Positions 51,216 to 60,332 of a stretch of DNA of 64,000 nucleotides are shown here, in pieces. Position 1 is the stretch's first letter, and each line of letters begins with the position of its first letter. The translations under genes were made by a program, and so were the position numbers. Under the pieces are notes generated by a model that worked only from the letters and a program-made list of their open reading frames with translations, did no database searches and was not told where the DNA came from. This DNA comes from an uncultured Corynebacterium sp. Its GTDB lineage: Bacteria > Actinomycetota > Actinomycetes > Mycobacteriales > Mycobacteriaceae. Where the stretch lies: contig CALUCD010000007.1 of the NCBI GenBank assembly GCA_943914465.1, positions 62,001 to 126,000 on the forward strand, given 5' to 3'.

Positions 51216-52952
51216 ATGACATTGCCCTCATCCACGCGGTCCCCACATACGCGCCCGCCGGGAAAGATCATCTTCGTCGGTGCAGGCCCGGGCAACCCTG
51301 ATCTGCTCACCATTCGTGCGCGTGAGGTATTGGAGTCCAATGCTATCGCGCTGGTTGATCCGGATGTCTCTGAGGGGGTCCGAAGTGTCGTCGCAGCCCA
51401 ATTGCCGGTGCCAAAATCCAAGCTGGATCAGGCCAACGCTGATTATGAGGCGCTGGTAGCCGAGGCGAAAGAGGCGGGAGCACGACGCAAGCCAGCCCGT
51501 CCGGCAGATCCCACAGCTGCGGAGATTGAGGATGTGGGATTGGGTGTGGAAGGGATCGTCGACAAGCTGGAATCTGCCCTGGAGGAGTCTGCTGCCGCCA
51601 TTGAGCGCGGCGAGGGCGGCGACGGGGACGTGATCCGGCTTGTGTGCGGCAACCCGCTCACGCGTGATTCTGTGATGGCGGAAGTCTCCGCTGTGGCTGC
51701 TGCTGGGTTGGAATTTCAGGTGGTGCCGGGTATGTCGCTGCCGTCAACGGTGCCGTCATTCGCCGGGATCGCACTTGGGTCCACATACACCGAAACAGAT
51801 CTGACCAGCGAGTCGGTGGACTGGGACCAGCTGGCAAGTGCGCCGCAGCCGCTGGTGTTTCAGGCGATGCAGGCGCACCTTGAAACGATGGCGACCCAGC
51901 TGATGGACCGTGGTTTCGCTGGCGCGACCACAGTGACGGTGACTACCAACGGCACCACACGGCTGCAGCGGACGTTTGACGCAACGTTGGAAACGGTGGC
52001 CAAGCTTGACGCGGACCTGTCTGGCTCGCTGGTGGTCACCCTCGGCACTGCCCCGGATGAGCGTGCGAAATACTCCTGGTGGGAAAACCGCCCCCTGTAC
52101 GGCTGGCGGGTGCTGGTTCCGCGCGCGAAAGAGCAGGCAGGGCCGATGAACGCCCAGTTGGGTGCGTACGGGGCGATCCCGCACTCGGTGCCGACGATTT
52201 CGATGGAGCCGCCGCGCAACCCCGCCCAGATGGACCGCGCGATCAAAGGCATCGTAGAAGGCCGCTACCAGTGGGTGGTGTTCACCTCCACGAACGCGGT
52301 GGACGCGGTGTGGGACAAGTTTGAAGAATTAGGGCTTGATGCCCGGTCATTCGCAGGTGTACACCTTGCCGCCGTGGGGCAGAAGACTGCCGACGCGCTT
52401 CGCGCCCGAGGGATGTTCCCAGAAGTCGTGCCGCACCGCACGAAGCAGAACGCGGCGGGCCTGGTTGAAGTTTTTCCCGAGTACGTAGAAGACATGGACC
52501 CGGTTTCACGCGTGCTGTTGCCACGCGCCGATCTGGGTACTGACGTACTGGTCAACGGGCTGGTTGAAAAGGGCTGGGAAGTTGACGACGTGGTGGCGTA
52601 TCGCACGGTGCGCGCCGCCCCGCCCGCGCCGGAAGTGCGCGACATGATCAAATCCGGCGGGTTCGACGCGGTGTGCTTTACCTCCGCATCCACGGTGAAA
52701 AACCTGGTGGGCATTGCCGGCAAGCCGCATCAGCGCACCATCATCGCTTGCATCGGCCCGATGGCAGCAGCAGAAGCGCGTGAGCAGGGGCTGCGGGTTG
52801 ACGTGGTTCCAGAAGTTGCCGATGTGCCTTCGCTTGTTGACGCATTGGCCGCCCACGTTGCAGAACTGCGCGCCGCCGGTCAACTGCCCCCGCCGCGCAA
52901 GAAGCGCCGCGCCCGCAGGAAGCCCGCAACGGAAAGTGATGCCAGAAAGTAG
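51216..52952 (+). CDS. hemD: Fused uroporphyrinogen-III methyltransferase-like / uroporphyrinogen-III synthase (HemD)
   Basis: A 578-aa two-domain protein. Residues about 15-265 are a tetrapyrrole methylase domain (IIFVGAGPGNPDLLTIRA, then RLVCGNPLTRD). Residues about 280-545 are HemD (WRVLVPRAKEQ, FTSTNAVDAV, CFTSASTVKNL). The C-terminus is a basic tail. The fusion is usual in actinobacteria. The methylase part has diverged from CobA and may be inactive or produce siroheme precursor. ATG at 51216 is preferred; an upstream start eight codons earlier is possible. Confidence 0.9.
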   Translation: MTLPSSTRSPHTRPPGKIIFVGAGPGNPDLLTIRAREVLESNAIALVDPDVSEGVRSVVAAQLPVPKSKLDQANADYEALVAEAKEAGARRKPARPADPTAAEIEDVGLGVEGIVDKLESALEESAAAIERGEGGDGDVIRLVCGNPLTRDSVMAEVSAVAAAGLEFQVVPGMSLPSTVPSFAGIALGSTYTETDLTSESVDWDQLASAPQPLVFQAMQAHLETMATQLMDRGFAGATTVTVTTNGTTRLQRTFDATLETVAKLDADLSGSLVVTLGTAPDERAKYSWWENRPLYGWRVLVPRAKEQAGPMNAQLGAYGAIPHSVPTISMEPPRNPAQMDRAIKGIVEGRYQWVVFTSTNAVDAVWDKFEELGLDARSFAGVHLAAVGQKTADALRARGMFPEVVPHRTKQNAAGLVEVFPEYVEDMDPVSRVLLPRADLGTDVLVNGLVEKGWEVDDVVAYRTVRAAPPAPEVRDMIKSGGFDAVCFTSASTVKNLVGIAGKPHQRTIIACIGPMAAAEAREQGLRVDVVPEVADVPSLVDALAAHVAELRAAGQLPPPRKKRRARRKPATESDARK

Positions 52953-52958
52953 CGGTCC

Positions 52959-52964
52959 TAAGAT
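52959..52964 (+). promoter_or_regulatory. -10 hexamer, leaderless-type, for hemB
   Basis: TAAGAT ends seven bases before the ATG at 52972. It implies an internal promoter within the hem run, so hemB and the genes after it can be transcribed separately from hemA-C-D. Confidence 0.45.
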
Positions 52965-52971
52965 GGGACGC

Positions 52972-54018
52972 ATGTCTTTTGACTCCCATGCTGACCCTGC
53001 GGTTGAGCTCAGTATGAGCTTGCCGCGCCGCCCCCGGCGCTTGCGCCAAAACCCGCGCATGCGTGAGCTGACTGCACAAACGCGGCTGCACCCGGCGGAT
53101 TTCATCCTTCCGCTCTTTGTCGCTGATGGCATCACTGAGCGCCGCGAGATCCCCTCGATGCCGGGGGTGTACCAACACACGACAGACACACTCAAGGCCA
53201 TCTGTCACGACGCGCTTGAGGCTGGGGTGAGATGTGTGGACCTATTCGGTGTGCCGTTGGAGCAGGATAAAGACGCCTCTGGCTCGGTCGCGTGGGATGC
53301 AGATGGGGTGCTCAACCGTAACCTGCGCGCCCTGCGCGAGGAATTCGGCGACGACCTGCTCATCATGGCGGACACCTGCTTGGACGAGTTCACTGACCAC
53401 GGTCATTGCGGCGTGCTCACCACTGACCGGTGGGGCCGCGAAGTCGTAGACAACGACGCCACGGTGCGCTATTACTGTGCGATGGCAGTTGCACAGGCCG
53501 CCGCCGGTGCGCACATTGTCAGCCCGTCGGGCATGATGGACGGCCAGGTCGGGCTCATCCGCGAGGCGCTCGATTCCAACGGGTACACAGATGTGGCAAT
53601 CATGGCGTATTCAGCGAAGTACGCCTCGAAGTTCTTCGGCCCGTTCCGCGACGCGGTCGGCTCGTCGCTCACCGGTGATCGCCGCACGTACCAGCAGGAT
53701 CCGGCAAACGCGCGGGAATCACTCCTGGAGGCGCAGCTTGATATCGACGAAGGCGCAGACTTTGTCATGGTCAAACCGGCCATGCCATACCTTGATGTGC
53801 TGCATCAGGTCGCTGAGCTCTCCCCAGTGCCCGTTTCGGCATACCAGGTCTCCGGTGAGTACGCGATGCTGGTCGCCGCTGGCCAAAACGGCTGGATCGA
53901 ATTCCACGAGGCGATGATGGAGGCGCTGACATCGATCAAACGGGCTGGGGCTGAGCAAATTCTCACCTACTATGCCATCGAGGCGGCGAACGCGGTACGC
54001 GCGTCCGCTGGGTTGTAG
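52972..54018 (+). CDS. hemB: Delta-aminolevulinic acid dehydratase (porphobilinogen synthase)
   Basis: A 348-aa enzyme joining two 5-aminolevulinates. The Schiff-base lysines are K216 (YSAKYASKF) and K268 (MVKPAMPYLD), 52 residues apart as in E. coli. The DTCLDEFTDHGHCG segment keeps cysteine metal ligands, so this is the metal-cysteine type. Start ATG 52972; an ATG three codons earlier is possible. Three non-hem genes follow before hemE. Confidence 0.95.
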   Translation: MSFDSHADPAVELSMSLPRRPRRLRQNPRMRELTAQTRLHPADFILPLFVADGITERREIPSMPGVYQHTTDTLKAICHDALEAGVRCVDLFGVPLEQDKDASGSVAWDADGVLNRNLRALREEFGDDLLIMADTCLDEFTDHGHCGVLTTDRWGREVVDNDATVRYYCAMAVAQAAAGAHIVSPSGMMDGQVGLIREALDSNGYTDVAIMAYSAKYASKFFGPFRDAVGSSLTGDRRTYQQDPANARESLLEAQLDIDEGADFVMVKPAMPYLDVLHQVAELSPVPVSAYQVSGEYAMLVAAGQNGWIEFHEAMMEALTSIKRAGAEQILTYYAIEAANAVRASAGL

Positions 54019-54049
54019 ACGGTTTGTTGTCAGGGTTTAAGGAGAGGAC

Positions 54050-54703
54050 ATGGTGAGTTTGCCGCCGATGAACCCAAATTCGGGCAGTCACGTGGCGCCG
54101 TCTGCGGCGCAGACGTCGAAAAGCAACGAGCCCAACGGATCACGCAAAGGCGCGCGACCCGAAGCGGTGCGCTACATGCTCGCGTGCTGGGTGGTGATGA
54201 TCGCCGGGGAGCTCCTGCACCAAATCCTTACCGTGATCGCAGTGGTGCTAGATCCAGCGGCGCTGAAGGAATCGGCCCGGGCGGCCGCCAAAGCGCGCGG
54301 TGAGGACCTGACCGACGCGGTCATGTCGCTTGGCATCATTGGCTCAGTGGTGTTCATGGCGCTGATCCAACTGGCAGTGGTTGCGCTGTTCGCCGTCGCG
54401 CTCAACGCGCTTGCCAAGCAACGAAAATGGGCGCCGAGCGCGCGTCGCTTGCTGCAAATCTTTTCCATCTTCTTCGCGCTGCGGGCGGTGTCCCTGTTTT
54501 TGGTGCGGCCAGGGTCGAGCGCTATCCCGGTGGCGTTTTATGCCTGCGACGGGATCATCCAGATCATCCTTGCCGTAGCGGGAGTGCTTGGGGTGTTCTA
54601 CGCTTCGCAAAAGGAGTCCGTGGCCTACGCGGAGGCAGCGGCCCCGCCTGATGGTCGCTCCGGTGACCGGCCGGGCGGGGCAAACCCGCCTGGAGGCAGC
54701 TAA
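54050..54703 (+). CDS. Hypothetical membrane protein in hem cluster (1)
   Basis: A 217-aa protein. The first 38 residues are polar and disordered, four transmembrane segments follow (about 42-65, 99-122, 138-156 and 160-182), and the tail is Gly/Pro/Asp-rich. AAGGAGAGG precedes the ATG. The stop overlaps the next start by one base (TAATG). No family was recognised; the layout suggests a small four-helix membrane protein co-transcribed with hemB. Confidence 0.65.
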   Translation: MVSLPPMNPNSGSHVAPSAAQTSKSNEPNGSRKGARPEAVRYMLACWVVMIAGELLHQILTVIAVVLDPAALKESARAAAKARGEDLTDAVMSLGIIGSVVFMALIQLAVVALFAVALNALAKQRKWAPSARRLLQIFSIFFALRAVSLFLVRPGSSAIPVAFYACDGIIQIILAVAGVLGVFYASQKESVAYAEAAAPPDGRSGDRPGGANPPGGS

Positions 54704-55197
54704 TGGCACGCATGTTTCCGACAATGGTGTCGGATCCGAATGACCCGAACCGTCGCCACACCGCACCGGTGGGGCCGACCTGGCCGACGGCGCTGCGTGT
54801 CGCGTATTGGCTCAGCATGGCCGCTGCTGTGCTGATGGTGCTCACGGCGCTTCTCATGCTCAATGCCGGGGTTCCCGAAGCTCTGGATGCGCAGGTGGCG
54901 GCGTCGTTTCGTACCGACATGCGCATCGTGGCTGTGGCGAACATCGTGCTTGCGCTGTGCTTGGCCGCCAGCGCCTCATATTTTGAGCGAGGTTCACGAA
55001 CAGCCAGGCGCTGGGCAGGATTGTTTGTTGGCCTCGCCGTGTTCGTGAACTTTGCTGGGTTCTATGTTCAAGTGGCGTCGTGGGCCTCAATTGCAATCGT
55101 GGTCATCCTCGGTGTTGCGATGTTCGCGTTGTTTCGGCCCGCGGCGAACGCGTTCGTGGACGAGCGCAGCGGCAACCCGTGGCGTGGCGTGGAGTAA
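54703..55197 (+). CDS. Hypothetical membrane protein in hem cluster (2)
   Basis: A 164-aa protein with four transmembrane segments (about 27-50, 78-96, 103-118 and 121-140) and short polar ends. It resembles the preceding gene in size of the membrane core, and the two overlap by one base, so they may form a complex. It lies 15 bp before the P-type-ATPase-like gene. No known family was recognised. Confidence 0.65.
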   Translation: MARMFPTMVSDPNDPNRRHTAPVGPTWPTALRVAYWLSMAAAVLMVLTALLMLNAGVPEALDAQVAASFRTDMRIVAVANIVLALCLAASASYFERGSRTARRWAGLFVGLAVFVNFAGFYVQVASWASIAIVVILGVAMFALFRPAANAFVDERSGNPWRGVE

Positions 55198-55212
55198 GGC
55201 GCGGAGCTCAAG

Positions 55213-57792
55213 GTGTCTCAAACGTTCGATGAATCCAGTGCTAGTGCGACTGGCACAGCCGACGCTACTGATGAGCTGGAGATTTCCATCTCTCAGGCGC
55301 GCGATGCGGCGCTAGCTGCCGGCATCAACCCGGACGGCATCTCCGGGAGCGACGATGACACCCGCTCCAACGCCTCGTACGCTTTCGATCTCGAGGGGGT
55401 CAAAGATGGCCCGCAGCTCGGTGTGATCGAGGCCGCGCTTGAGGCCATTCCGGGTGTGTCCGCCCACTTCGTCTACACCACCTCCACAGCGTGGGTCACA
55501 GCCCCCGTTGAACTCGACCCGCAGCGGCTGGTGGATGTCATCGGCGAGTTCGGTGTGCGCGCCACAATGACCGAGTCGACGCTGCGCCGTCACCTGACTC
55601 GCCACCAAGGCATTGAGCGTCGCTCACCGCGGCGCAGCACCCGGGGCATGTCCGGGCGGATTCGGCGCCGCCGCCAGCACGCAAAGCAAGACCTCACTGC
55701 TGCACGCGAGGCGGGGTTTGCCCGCCGCACCGTTCGTGAGACCAGCAGCAACGACGTGTTATTCACCTCGCGTGAATTGGTCACCCCGGCCAGACTTGCC
55801 GTTGCCATATTGTTTTCCATCCCGGTGATTGTGCTCAGTTACCTGCCTGATCTGCAGTTTGATGGCTGGCAATGGATCTGCTTCGCGCTTGCTACCCCGG
55901 TGGCATTGTGGTGCGCGTGGCCGTTTCACCGTGCGATGGCTGGTGGGGTGCGCCGCGGTATGTCCGCGCTTGACGGCGCAAGCTCAATTGCAGTGCTCGC
56001 CGCCTACATTTGGTCCGCCGCCGCCCTGCTGTTCACCCCAGCTGGCGATATCGGATGGATCTCAAGCGGTGGGTGGATGCCCACCCGGCGCGGTAGTGAG
56101 GTGGAAGTCTTCCTCGACGTCGCCTGCGGGGTTACGTTGTTGCTGCTGGCGGGGCGCTCCAACACGAAACGTATCGGTGAAAGCCTGGTCGCACGTATGC
56201 AGCGCGTCACTCCCGCACCTGAGGAGCCGTACCGGGTGACGCGCCGCGGCAAGCAGGACTTTGAAATCTTGCCGCTGTCAGAGATCAACCGGGGAGATGA
56301 TATTGAGCTGCGTCGCGGAGACATTGTCCCGCTTGACGGGGAAGTCGTCGGTGGCAGCGCGCGGTTGAGCCATTTGCTTATCGACGCCCCCTTCACCCCC
56401 TCCGTTACCGTCGGCGACCACATCGCGGCCGGTTCCGTGATCGAGCACGGGCACGTGAAAGTCCGGGCGCAGCGCACTGGCCACGCCACGCGATGGGCGG
56501 CGGTGAGCAGGTGGGTATCGGATGCGTCGAAACGTCAAAACGCGGCGACGATGCTTTCGACGAAGTCGGCGAGCATGCTCATCCCCGCCGCGTACGTCAT
56601 TGCGGTGCTGGACTTTTCCATGTGGTTGCTGCTCACCGGTGACTACAACGCGGCGTTTTCTACCGCCCTGGCTATCTTGGCGGTGGTTGCACCAGTGGCG
56701 TTGGCGATCTCTCCCGCACTGGCTACCCGCAATGGCATTGAGGCAGCGGCGCGCAACGGGATTTTAGTGCGCGATGGGGTGGCGCTTCGCCGGCTTGAGG
56801 AGGTGGACACAGTGGTGTTCAACCGAGTCGGCACCATTGTGGAGCCAGAGATGACAGTAGAGACGGTCACCGCTGCCAGCGGCGAGGAGGCAGACTTTGT
56901 GCTGCTGGTGGCCGCGGCGCTGTTGGTGGACTCGAATCATCCTGCGGCGCGCGCTATCATCGCCGCCGCGCGCGAGGCGAAAGGCTTTGGTCTGCCGTGG
57001 CGCGTTGAAGTGGATGCTTCGCAGTTGCACCCTGACGGCAGCTGCGAAGGCAAGTTGGTGGTGCGGCCCACGTCGTCTGGGCAACAGTTCGACGAAGACC
57101 AGACCACCAACCTCGACGCCACGCTGTGGCGGCCCACCAACCTGTCCCAGCTCACCGGGCGGCTAGCCCTTGCCGCAACCAGCGGTGGCACGCCGGTGAT
57201 CGTGCGCTGGAAAGGCAAAGATCGCGGTGTGATCACCCTGCATGACCCTGCCAAAATCGACGCGGTCAGCGCAATTGACCGCCTGGAGTCAATGGGGGCA
57301 ACCACGGTGATGCTCACCCGCGACACCTACCCTGTGGCCCGCCGGTTCGCGAACATGTTAGGCATCACCTCCGTGCTGGCAGGTATTACCGCGCAGGAGA
57401 AACCAGGCGCGGTCCGCCAACTGCACACCCGGGGCGCGAACGTGCTCATGGTGGGCAACGCCTCAGTGATGGACACCATCGCGGTAGCAGACGTGGGGGT
57501 GCTCTACGCCGAAGACGAGTTTTTCGACATGGGCTTCAAACGCACCGAGATGGCAGCCGATGCGCTGCTCATGCGTGATGACGTCACCGCCGTACCCCAA
57601 CTTCTTGAACACGGCCGGCGAGTCTCGCGCATCATCGACACCAACATGCTGTTCGCGGGGGTTTACAACGTGGTTGCGGTGATCCTGGCTGTCTCCGGAG
57701 TGCTGCCGCCGATGGGGGCGACACTGCTCATGCTGGGCAGCTCGCTGATCATCGAGTACCGCTGCGTGGGTGCGCGCCGTTTCCCCCAGTAG
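55213..57792 (+). CDS. Degenerate P-type (P1B-like) ATPase, probably a pseudo-ATPase
   Basis: An 859-aa protein with heavy-metal P-type ATPase architecture. It has an N-terminal HMA-like domain without CxxC (about 57-120), an Arg-rich stretch, paired membrane helices, an actuator-like domain (VPLDGEVVGGS), a core helix, nucleotide and P-like domains, and C-terminal helices. Key residues are lost. The phosphorylated Asp of DKTGT is N537 in VVFNRVGTIVE. CPC is A493-P494-V495. The TGE loop is absent. GDGxND reads VGNASVMD (747-754), and TGD is TRD. The frame is intact and codon use normal, so it is not a pseudogene. GTG start; hemE follows after 11 bp. Confidence 0.85.
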   Translation: MSQTFDESSASATGTADATDELEISISQARDAALAAGINPDGISGSDDDTRSNASYAFDLEGVKDGPQLGVIEAALEAIPGVSAHFVYTTSTAWVTAPVELDPQRLVDVIGEFGVRATMTESTLRRHLTRHQGIERRSPRRSTRGMSGRIRRRRQHAKQDLTAAREAGFARRTVRETSSNDVLFTSRELVTPARLAVAILFSIPVIVLSYLPDLQFDGWQWICFALATPVALWCAWPFHRAMAGGVRRGMSALDGASSIAVLAAYIWSAAALLFTPAGDIGWISSGGWMPTRRGSEVEVFLDVACGVTLLLLAGRSNTKRIGESLVARMQRVTPAPEEPYRVTRRGKQDFEILPLSEINRGDDIELRRGDIVPLDGEVVGGSARLSHLLIDAPFTPSVTVGDHIAAGSVIEHGHVKVRAQRTGHATRWAAVSRWVSDASKRQNAATMLSTKSASMLIPAAYVIAVLDFSMWLLLTGDYNAAFSTALAILAVVAPVALAISPALATRNGIEAAARNGILVRDGVALRRLEEVDTVVFNRVGTIVEPEMTVETVTAASGEEADFVLLVAAALLVDSNHPAARAIIAAAREAKGFGLPWRVEVDASQLHPDGSCEGKLVVRPTSSGQQFDEDQTTNLDATLWRPTNLSQLTGRLALAATSGGTPVIVRWKGKDRGVITLHDPAKIDAVSAIDRLESMGATTVMLTRDTYPVARRFANMLGITSVLAGITAQEKPGAVRQLHTRGANVLMVGNASVMDTIAVADVGVLYAEDEFFDMGFKRTEMAADALLMRDDVTAVPQLLEHGRRVSRIIDTNMLFAGVYNVVAVILAVSGVLPPMGATLLMLGSSLIIEYRCVGARRFPQ

Positions 57793-57803
57793 GGTTGAAC
57801 ACC

Positions 57804-58874
57804 ATGATCAGACGGACCAGACGCGACGTTTCCGCCGCGCCGCTAATCGCAGCCGCACAGGGGCACACGCCGTCGCGCACCCCGGTGTGGTTCATGCGCC
57901 AGGCGGGCCGCTCCTTGCCTGAGTACCGCCAGGTGCGAGAGGGCATCCCCATGCTTGAGTCGTGCTTCATGCCCGAGCTGCTCGCCGAGATCACCCTGCA
58001 GCCGGTGCGCCGCCACGACGTTGACGCGGCGATTTTGTTTTCTGACATCGTGGTTCCGCTCAAGGCCGCAGGCATAGATGTGGAAATTGTGCCTGGTAAG
58101 GGCCCGGTGGTGGCGCAACCCGTGCGAGATCAGCGCGATGTTGCCTCCCTGCCGGTGCTGGACCACGACGTGGCTGAGGTTGCACAAGGCATTGCGATCA
58201 TTCTGGATGAGCTCACCGACGCGCAGGCGCTCATCGGTTTTGTCGGCGCGCCGTTTACCCTGGCTAGCTACCTTATCGAAGGCGGGCCGAGTAAAAACCA
58301 TGAGCGCACAAAAGCCATGATGCACGCAGAGCCGGACACCTGGCATGCACTGATGGAAAAACTCGTGCCCACCATCACCGCTTTTTTGCGCACACAAGTC
58401 GACGCTGGCATTGATGCCATGCAACTGTTCGACTCGTGGGCAGGATTTTTAACCGAGCGCGACTACCGCGACCACGTCCTGCCATACTCCACGCAGATAC
58501 TCGAATCCGTGGCAGGAGAAATCCCCCGCATCCATTTCGGTGTCACCACAGGAGAGCTACTCGGCGCGATGTCGGAGGCCGGCTCAGAAGTGATGGGGGT
58601 GGATTGGCGTGTGCCACTCGACATAGCTGCGACGCGCTTTACATCCCCGCGGGTGCTGCAGGGCAACTTGGATCCCGCGATGTTGTTCGCCGGGACCGAG
58701 GTGGTGCGCGCCGAGGTGACTCGGATTAAGGCTGAGGCGGCGCGCGCCATCGCCAGCGGTGCTGCAACCGGGCACATTTTCAACCTGGGCCACGGGGTGC
58801 TGCCAACCACCGACGCAGACGCGATCACCGAGGCAGTGCGCATCATCCACGAGCATCTCGGCGAGGAGGCGTAA
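57804..58874 (+). CDS. hemE: Uroporphyrinogen decarboxylase
   Basis: A 356-aa enzyme forming coproporphyrinogen III. It has the invariant TPVWFMRQAGRSLPEYR, LFSDIVVPLKAAG, FVGAPFTLASYLIEGG, FDSWAG and LQGNLDPAMLFA. ATG at 57804 is chosen; a TTG three codons upstream is the alternative. hemY starts at the base after its stop. Confidence 0.95.
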   Translation: MIRRTRRDVSAAPLIAAAQGHTPSRTPVWFMRQAGRSLPEYRQVREGIPMLESCFMPELLAEITLQPVRRHDVDAAILFSDIVVPLKAAGIDVEIVPGKGPVVAQPVRDQRDVASLPVLDHDVAEVAQGIAIILDELTDAQALIGFVGAPFTLASYLIEGGPSKNHERTKAMMHAEPDTWHALMEKLVPTITAFLRTQVDAGIDAMQLFDSWAGFLTERDYRDHVLPYSTQILESVAGEIPRIHFGVTTGELLGAMSEAGSEVMGVDWRVPLDIAATRFTSPRVLQGNLDPAMLFAGTEVVRAEVTRIKAEAARAIASGAATGHIFNLGHGVLPTTDADAITEAVRIIHEHLGEEA

Positions 58875-60296
58875 GTGCGAGTAGCGATCATCGGTGCCGG
58901 CCTAGCGGGTCTGACCTGCGCGTATGAGCTGCGCGACTCGGGTCACGCAGTTGATATCTTCGAGGCCACCGACCGTGTCGGCGGCAAACTGCTCACCGTC
59001 CCGTTTGAAGCAGGCCCGACTGACATGGGCGCCGAGGCGTTCCTGGCACGCCGAAGCGACGCCGTAGCATTTTTCACCGAGCTGGGGTTGGGGGACTCGC
59101 TGGTGGAACCATCAGGCCTTGGGTCGCTGGTGTACGTGGACGGGCGCTGCGAGCCGCTACCGCGCGCCGGGATCATGGGGATTCCGGCGTCTTCCGCGCC
59201 GGTCGCACACCTGGTTTCGGATGAAACGGCGGCGCGCATCGACGCCGAAGGCAGCCAGCCGGGACTTGGGTGGGTTGTAGGCGGTGACGTGAACGTCGGC
59301 ACGCTTGTGCGTGATCGCTACGGCGACGAGGTGGCGGACACCATTGTCACCTCGCTGCTCGGCGGAGTGTATTCATGTGCGGCGGATGATCTCGGGGTGC
59401 GTGCAACGATTCCGCAGCTCGCCGAGGAATTCGACCGACTCGCCCGCGCGGATGGGGCCGGCGAAGGTGAGGTTGGTGCAGTGCACCTGTCGGTGGCGGT
59501 TCGGAACCTGGAACAGGCGCGCGCCGAGCTGCCCACCGGCCAAGGCCCGGTGTTCAACGCGTTTCGAGACGGCTACCAGGAACTCTACGAAACGCTGGCC
59601 GAGCAATCCGGCGCCGATATCTACATTGACGCGTTCATCTCCGCCATTGCACGCCAAGGAGACGGGTTCACGCTCAAAGGCGGCGAGCGCGACGAGGACG
59701 GACGCGACCGTGTCTACGACCAGGTCGTACTTGCTGTGCCCGCGCCAACTGCCGCGCTGCTGCTCAAGCAAGTCGCCCCGGAGGCGTCTGCCGCCCTGTC
59801 GACGGTGAAATTGGCGAACTCGGCTGTTGTTGGCATGCGCTTTGCCACTGACGCGGGGCTGCCCGAACGCTCCGGTGTGCTCATCGCTGCAGGTCAGGCC
59901 GATGTTCGCGCGAAAGCGTTCACCTTCTCATCGCGCAAATGGCCACACCTTGCGGGGCGGGGCGGGGCGTTAGTGCGCGCCAGCTTCGGCCGCTTCGGCG
60001 ACGACATCGCCCTGCGCGCCAGTGAAGACGACCTGGTGGACTGGGCCCTCGATGACTTACACACCATCACCGGCTTCGACGGCCGCGCCGCGGGGCTCGA
60101 GGAGATCTACGTTCAGCGTTGGTTCGGCGGTTTGCCGCGTTATGGCGAGGAGCACCTGGCCACGGTCTCCACCGTTATGGAGCAATTGCCAACAGGCGTT
60201 TCCTGCGTTGGATCCTGGGTCAATGGTGTGGGGGTTCCGGCGGTGATTGCGCAGGCAAGGGGCGTCGCCAAGCAGCTGCTCTCAAGCACCTCATAA
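58875..60296 (+). CDS. hemY: Protoporphyrinogen/coproporphyrinogen III oxidase (HemY/CgoX type)
   Basis: A 473-aa FAD oxidase with the dinucleotide motif IIGAGLAGLTCAYEL at the N-terminus and a C-terminal WVNGVGVPAVIAQARGVA FAD segment. In actinobacteria this soluble-type enzyme oxidises coproporphyrinogen III in the coproporphyrin-dependent heme route; the later enzymes (ferrochelatase, ChdC) are not in this window. GTG start directly abuts the hemE stop. Confidence 0.92.
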   Translation: MRVAIIGAGLAGLTCAYELRDSGHAVDIFEATDRVGGKLLTVPFEAGPTDMGAEAFLARRSDAVAFFTELGLGDSLVEPSGLGSLVYVDGRCEPLPRAGIMGIPASSAPVAHLVSDETAARIDAEGSQPGLGWVVGGDVNVGTLVRDRYGDEVADTIVTSLLGGVYSCAADDLGVRATIPQLAEEFDRLARADGAGEGEVGAVHLSVAVRNLEQARAELPTGQGPVFNAFRDGYQELYETLAEQSGADIYIDAFISAIARQGDGFTLKGGERDEDGRDRVYDQVVLAVPAPTAALLLKQVAPEASAALSTVKLANSAVVGMRFATDAGLPERSGVLIAAGQADVRAKAFTFSSRKWPHLAGRGGALVRASFGRFGDDIALRASEDDLVDWALDDLHTITGFDGRAAGLEEIYVQRWFGGLPRYGEEHLATVSTVMEQLPTGVSCVGSWVNGVGVPAVIAQARGVAKQLLSSTS

Positions 60297-60318
60297 CTCG
60301 GATTGCGCGCGCGTGCAC

Positions 60319-60324
60319 TAGGTT
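60319..60324 (+). promoter_or_regulatory. -10 hexamer, leaderless-type, for DedA-like gene
   Basis: TAGGTT ends eight bases before the ATG at 60333, indicating a separate promoter inside the hem cluster. Confidence 0.4.
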
Positions 60325-60332
60325 GATTTCCT

